Shown here: positions 7,646-10,000 of the stretch, piece after piece
Numbering within the stretch: the stretch's first letter is position 1
How the letters are laid out: the number at the start of each line of letters is the position of its first letter
NCBI RefSeq assembly: GCF_042767895.1
Contig: NC_091570.1
Span: forward strand, 3,748,487-3,758,486
Direction: 5' to 3'
Length of the DNA stretch: 10,000 nt
Source of the DNA: Penaeus vannamei
Taxonomy: Eukaryota; Arthropoda; Malacostraca; Decapoda; Penaeidae
Made by a program: the position numbers and the translations under genes
Notes under the pieces: model-generated
What the model was told of the DNA's origin: nothing
What the model saw: only the letters and a program-made list of their open reading frames with translations
Database searches by the model: none

Positions 7646-7983
7646 GTGATAATGAAATATCGACAGGAAGGGAAAAAAATCCCCAGCTCCAAAATAAGAC
7701 AAGTGTACCTCCTCCCTTCCAAAGATCAGAAGTAAAGGAATGTATCAGTTCCAGCCCCACCTGGAGGAAGTACAATTCTGTCTTACTACAAGTCTTCGAG
7801 GATTTGAATGAAAACAAAGAATTCTTTCAACGAGAATTTGTTAATTTGGAAATCAAAAAGAAAAAAAAAATCACAATAGACAAGAGAAATGACATGACAC
7901 ATGAGAGTAAGGTATTTCCGCCAGATATATTTTATTTTTGTTCTGAGTACGGGAGAAACGATACCATACACAATGAATCATAG
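7627..7983 (+). other. Open frame of ordinary composition (weak coding candidate)
   Basis: About 118 codons stay open from the end of the T28 run to a TAG at 7981-7983. Unlike most open frames in the window the predicted residues are mixed, with stretches such as VPPPFQRSEVKECISSSPTW and SVLLQVFEDLNENKEFFQRE, then a Lys-rich run and a polar end. No family is recognised. The frame opens through the T run and reaches no ATG until near its end, so it is not a complete single-exon gene. It could be a decayed exon or retroelement fragment, or chance. Confidence 0.22.
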
Positions 7984-8384
7984 ACAATTTTGTATTTATT
8001 TTTTTGCTATTTCTTTCGTGAACGTCACAATGTCGGCGGGAGGCTAGAATAAAACACAATAGGGATTTTCAGTGTTGTATTCTTTGAAATTAATGTCACC
8101 TGAGCAACTTTGTTGTAGAATAATATTGGCAAAATTTATAGTGGGATTAATGTTGTCAATGCATACGATATGTGTATACTTATATATATAGTTCTACTGA
8201 TGTCTTTATGCACAGTACCGTGGATATTTCGATGAAAGTAAAAAGAAAATATAAAGTTAACTGATTATTAAACTTGATGATAAAAATAAATAAAGGTTTA
8301 CCATATAAAATTGTAACAATCTAAAAACTACAATAATAAAGTAAAAATATAAAATACCAATATAAACATTATATAAGGTTAGTT
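7984..8384. other. AT-rich unique intergenic region
   Basis: About 400 bp with no open frame of interest, RNA gene or clear repeat. Several AATAAA-like hexamers occur, as expected from base composition. Confidence 0.55.
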
Positions 8385-8504
8385 TTTTTCTCTCTTTTCC
8401 CCTCTTTAACCTATTTATCATTCTTATTCCCCTTTCTCCATCTTCGCTAGACAGGATTTATTTTCTTTAACTCATGCAATCACAGTATTTTTAAGTAATC
8501 TGAA
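8385..8504. other. T/C-rich segment
   Basis: A moderately pyrimidine-rich stretch (8385-8445) grades into AT-rich DNA. Nothing recognised. Confidence 0.5.
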
Positions 8505-8630
8505 ATCTTACAGTAATGATAACGACGATAACTGTAATAAAGATGATAATGATGGTTATGTGAATTATAATTATGATAATAACAGAATAATTGTAAGAAA
8601 AACAACAACACCAACAACAATAAAACAGTA
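8505..8630. repeat. Interrupted GAT/AAT/AAC trinucleotide region
   Basis: Irregular ATGATA, ATAATG and ACAACA units on the plus strand, the same texture as 2461-2800 and 9146-9230. The minus-strand open frame of Ile/Val runs is repeat translation. Confidence 0.8.
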
Positions 8631-9021
8631 TCAAATAAAATAATGTATTAACAGTAACGTATAGAGATAATTTAAGGCAAGCAAGAGTATGCAAAACCTT
8701 TCACATGATAAAATTTGGTATAAAATCGAAAAAAAAAAACATACGTTCCATAAGTTATTGAAAGATTGTGGCTACTTTTATTCTGGTCTAATAATCATAA
8801 ATTATGTGTGATGATAGATTTTAGTAGACTGAAGAGAAAACACGGGAGATTGACCTTTGTGTGACCTTTTAGGAGTTAGGACGGGTGGGGGGGGGGGGTA
8901 AATGGAAAGGATTTTCACAGAATACAGAAAAAAATGGGAAATTAAACAAGTTATCATGCTAATTCTGTTGGTGTATATGTATATATACACATAAATTAAT
9001 GAAAGAGTTTATATATATATC
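8631..9021. other. AT-rich unique region with G12 and a paired TGACCT motif
   Basis: About 390 bp with no gene visible. It contains two direct TGACCT motifs (8851 and 8862), a G12 run (8887-8898) and a small ATATAC-type repeat at 8975-8990. Confidence 0.55.
8851..8867 (-). promoter_or_regulatory. Possible nuclear-receptor DR5 site
   Basis: On the minus strand AGGTCA, five bases, AGGTCA. Direct repeats of AGGTCA are the established binding pattern of nuclear-receptor dimers, and both half-sites carry the 5' A-rich extension that monomer-binding receptors prefer. No adjacent gene or promoter is seen, so function is unproven and a chance match is possible. Confidence 0.25.
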
Positions 9022-9145
9022 TATGTGTGTGTGTGCGTGTGCGTGTGTGTGTAAGTGTAAGTGTGTGTGTGTGTGTGTGCGTGAGCGTGTGTGTGTGTGT
9101 GTGTGTGCGTGTACGTGTGTATGTGTGTGTGTGTTTTTTTTTTAT
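9022..9145. repeat. (TG)n microsatellite with CG interruptions, then T run
   Basis: TG units are interrupted by GCG, AAG and TACG steps from 9024 to 9133, followed by about ten T. Mostly alternating purine/pyrimidine. The Cys-Val and Thr-His open frames are repeat translations. Confidence 0.95.
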
Positions 9146-9230
9146 TAGTATTGATAATAATAACAACAGTAATGATAGTGATACTAATGATGATACTGAT
9201 ATAAATAATTATAATAATGATACTAATGAA
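9146..9230. repeat. Interrupted GAT/AAT trinucleotide region
   Basis: Irregular GATAAT, AATGAT and ACTAATGAT units directly after the TG tract. Confidence 0.8.
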
Positions 9231-9378
9231 GGTCGAAGCCGTATACATTTTATTAATATGACTCATAGCATTCTATATGTGGTATTGTTAACGATATCGA
9301 ACTTGCCTATAACCTGTTGCAGTGGATTATAATGCAATCCAAGGTGTATATATGAAACATACTGTGTATACATAAATG
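9231..9378. other. Unique segment
   Basis: About 150 bp of mixed sequence with short palindromes (GTTAAC and CGATATCG near 9288-9300) but no gene or RNA recognised. Confidence 0.5.
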
Positions 9379-9395
9379 CATAAATATATGTTTCC

Positions 9396-9478
<83 letters not shown>

Positions 9479-9490
9479 TATATGTTTATG
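9379..9490. repeat. (TA)36 tract flanked by an inverted repeat
   Basis: The left arm 9379-9397 (CATAAATATATGTTTCCAT) is complementary to the right arm 9470-9490, with one mismatch and a 2-base indel. The 72-bp TA tract between them (9399-9470) is itself self-complementary, so the whole block is one long quasi-palindrome. The right arm contains a perfect 16-bp palindrome (9473-9488). Confidence 0.8.
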
Positions 9491-9494
9491 TCTT

Positions 9495-9516
9495 TATATA
9501 AACATGTGTTTATATA
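9495..9516. repeat. Near-perfect 22-bp palindrome
   Basis: TATATAAACA (9495-9504) and TGTTTATATA (9507-9516) are exact reverse complements around a central TG. It sits 6 bp after the 16-bp palindrome at 9473-9488, and both are built on the TAAACA/TGTTTA core. Confidence 0.85.
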
Positions 9517-9540
9517 TGTATGTATCTGTGTGTGCACGGT

Positions 9541-9725
9541 TTCTATTAATTTTCTTTCTTATAACTTTTAACCTTAAATTTCTTTATCTTTTCTTCCATC
9601 TTTCTTTTTCCGTTTCATTTTCTGTTTCTTCTCCTTCTTCCATTCATCTTCTCCATTTGATTTTCATTTTCCTTCTTTTTCATTTTTAATTTATTTATCT
9701 TCATTTTCTCTTTGTTTCCTTCTAG
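9541..9725. repeat. T/C-rich low-complexity region
   Basis: Irregular TTTC, CTTC and CATT units with few purines on the plus strand. It ends in a pyrimidine run and TTCTAG at 9720-9725, which resembles a splice acceptor, but no exon-like sequence follows. Confidence 0.85.
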
Positions 9726-9784
9726 TGGGACAAAGATGAATGGTAATAGTAAGAAAATAATTGTAATGTTATTAATATAAATAA
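9726..9784. other. Short unique segment
   Basis: About 60 bp of mixed sequence between T/C-rich and A-rich tracts. No feature seen. Confidence 0.45.
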
Positions 9785-9946
9785 AAACTAATGTAAACAT
9801 AAAGACACGAGTAAAAAAGAAAAAAATATATAACAAAATAAAAAAGTAAAAAGGGTAAATAAAAAGTAAAAAAAATAAAAATAAAAAAAGTAAAAAAAAA
9901 GAAAAAAGTAAAAAAATAAGTAAAAAAAGTAAACAAAAAAAGTAAG
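9785..9946. repeat. A-rich tract with degenerate GTAAAAA units
   Basis: Repeated (A)n-GT and (A)n-T units, such as AGTAAAAA, of irregular length. The plus strand is mostly A with scattered G and T. Open frames on the minus strand encode Phe/Leu/Ile runs and are composition artefacts. Confidence 0.9.
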
Positions 9947-10000
9947 AGCGCTGTCTCATGTATCATTTTAACACAACACTTTATCTTACAATAAGTATAA
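9947..10000. other. Unique sequence at window edge
   Basis: About 54 bp of mixed sequence cut by the window end. Nothing recognised. Confidence 0.4.

Overview
This window looks like non-coding DNA from an animal nuclear genome that is extremely rich in simple sequence repeats. All the common classes occur within 10 kb: (CT/AG)n, (AT)n, (AC/GT)n, tetranucleotides (ATCT, CTGT, AAAT), hexanucleotides (CTTTAT, CTTTCT), interrupted AAT/ATG trinucleotides, mononucleotide A, T and G runs, and three short tandem arrays with units of about 82 to 196 bp. There are no closely packed bacterial-type genes, no rRNA or tRNA, no CRISPR array and no recognisable transposon. The density and mix of repeats, especially long dinucleotide tracts with interrupted GAT/AAT stretches, is what I would expect from a decapod crustacean, most likely a penaeid shrimp. 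A cephalopod or other repeat-rich invertebrate cannot be excluded. This is inference from composition, not from a recognised gene.

Layout. 1-535 is CT-rich, 536-660 a unique core, and 661-1040 GA-rich. A short unique segment with an imperfect hairpin (1075-1149) follows. Next comes a compound (AT)n-(CG)n-(AC)n locus (1290-1620), an A30 run, unique sequence, and a large CTGT-based compound repeat (1994-2278). 2281-2880 is AT-rich with interrupted AAT/GAT repeats. 2904-3540 is a five-copy A/C-rich array and 3705-4370 a four-copy G/T-rich array; between them is a 160-bp unique core. 4371-5165 holds AT-rich DNA, a 46-bp duplication and a CT tract. 5168-5315 is TG/CG-rich. 5316-5690 is a balanced-composition island with several hairpins. 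5685-6000 is dominated by (AT)63. 6040-6265 is a C-rich minisatellite, followed by about 190 bp of unique sequence and about 470 bp of T/C-rich DNA. 7116-7281 is a CT compound repeat. 7478-7645 is a 70-bp tandem duplication carrying T28. The longest non-repetitive open frame lies at 7627-7983. The rest is AT-rich unique DNA, further microsatellites, and a T/C-rich to A-rich pair at the right end.

No gene can be called with confidence. Most long open frames are translations of repeats, which stay open in several frames because the repeat units contain no stop codon. Two non-repetitive open stretches (plus strand 7627-7983, minus strand about 6266-6450) are recorded as weak candidates only. The most interesting content is structural: repeated reversals of strand composition around unique cores, higher-order structure inside the two mid-window arrays, a cluster of hairpins at 5381-5598, and an inverted repeat flanking a (TA)36 tract at 9379-9490.
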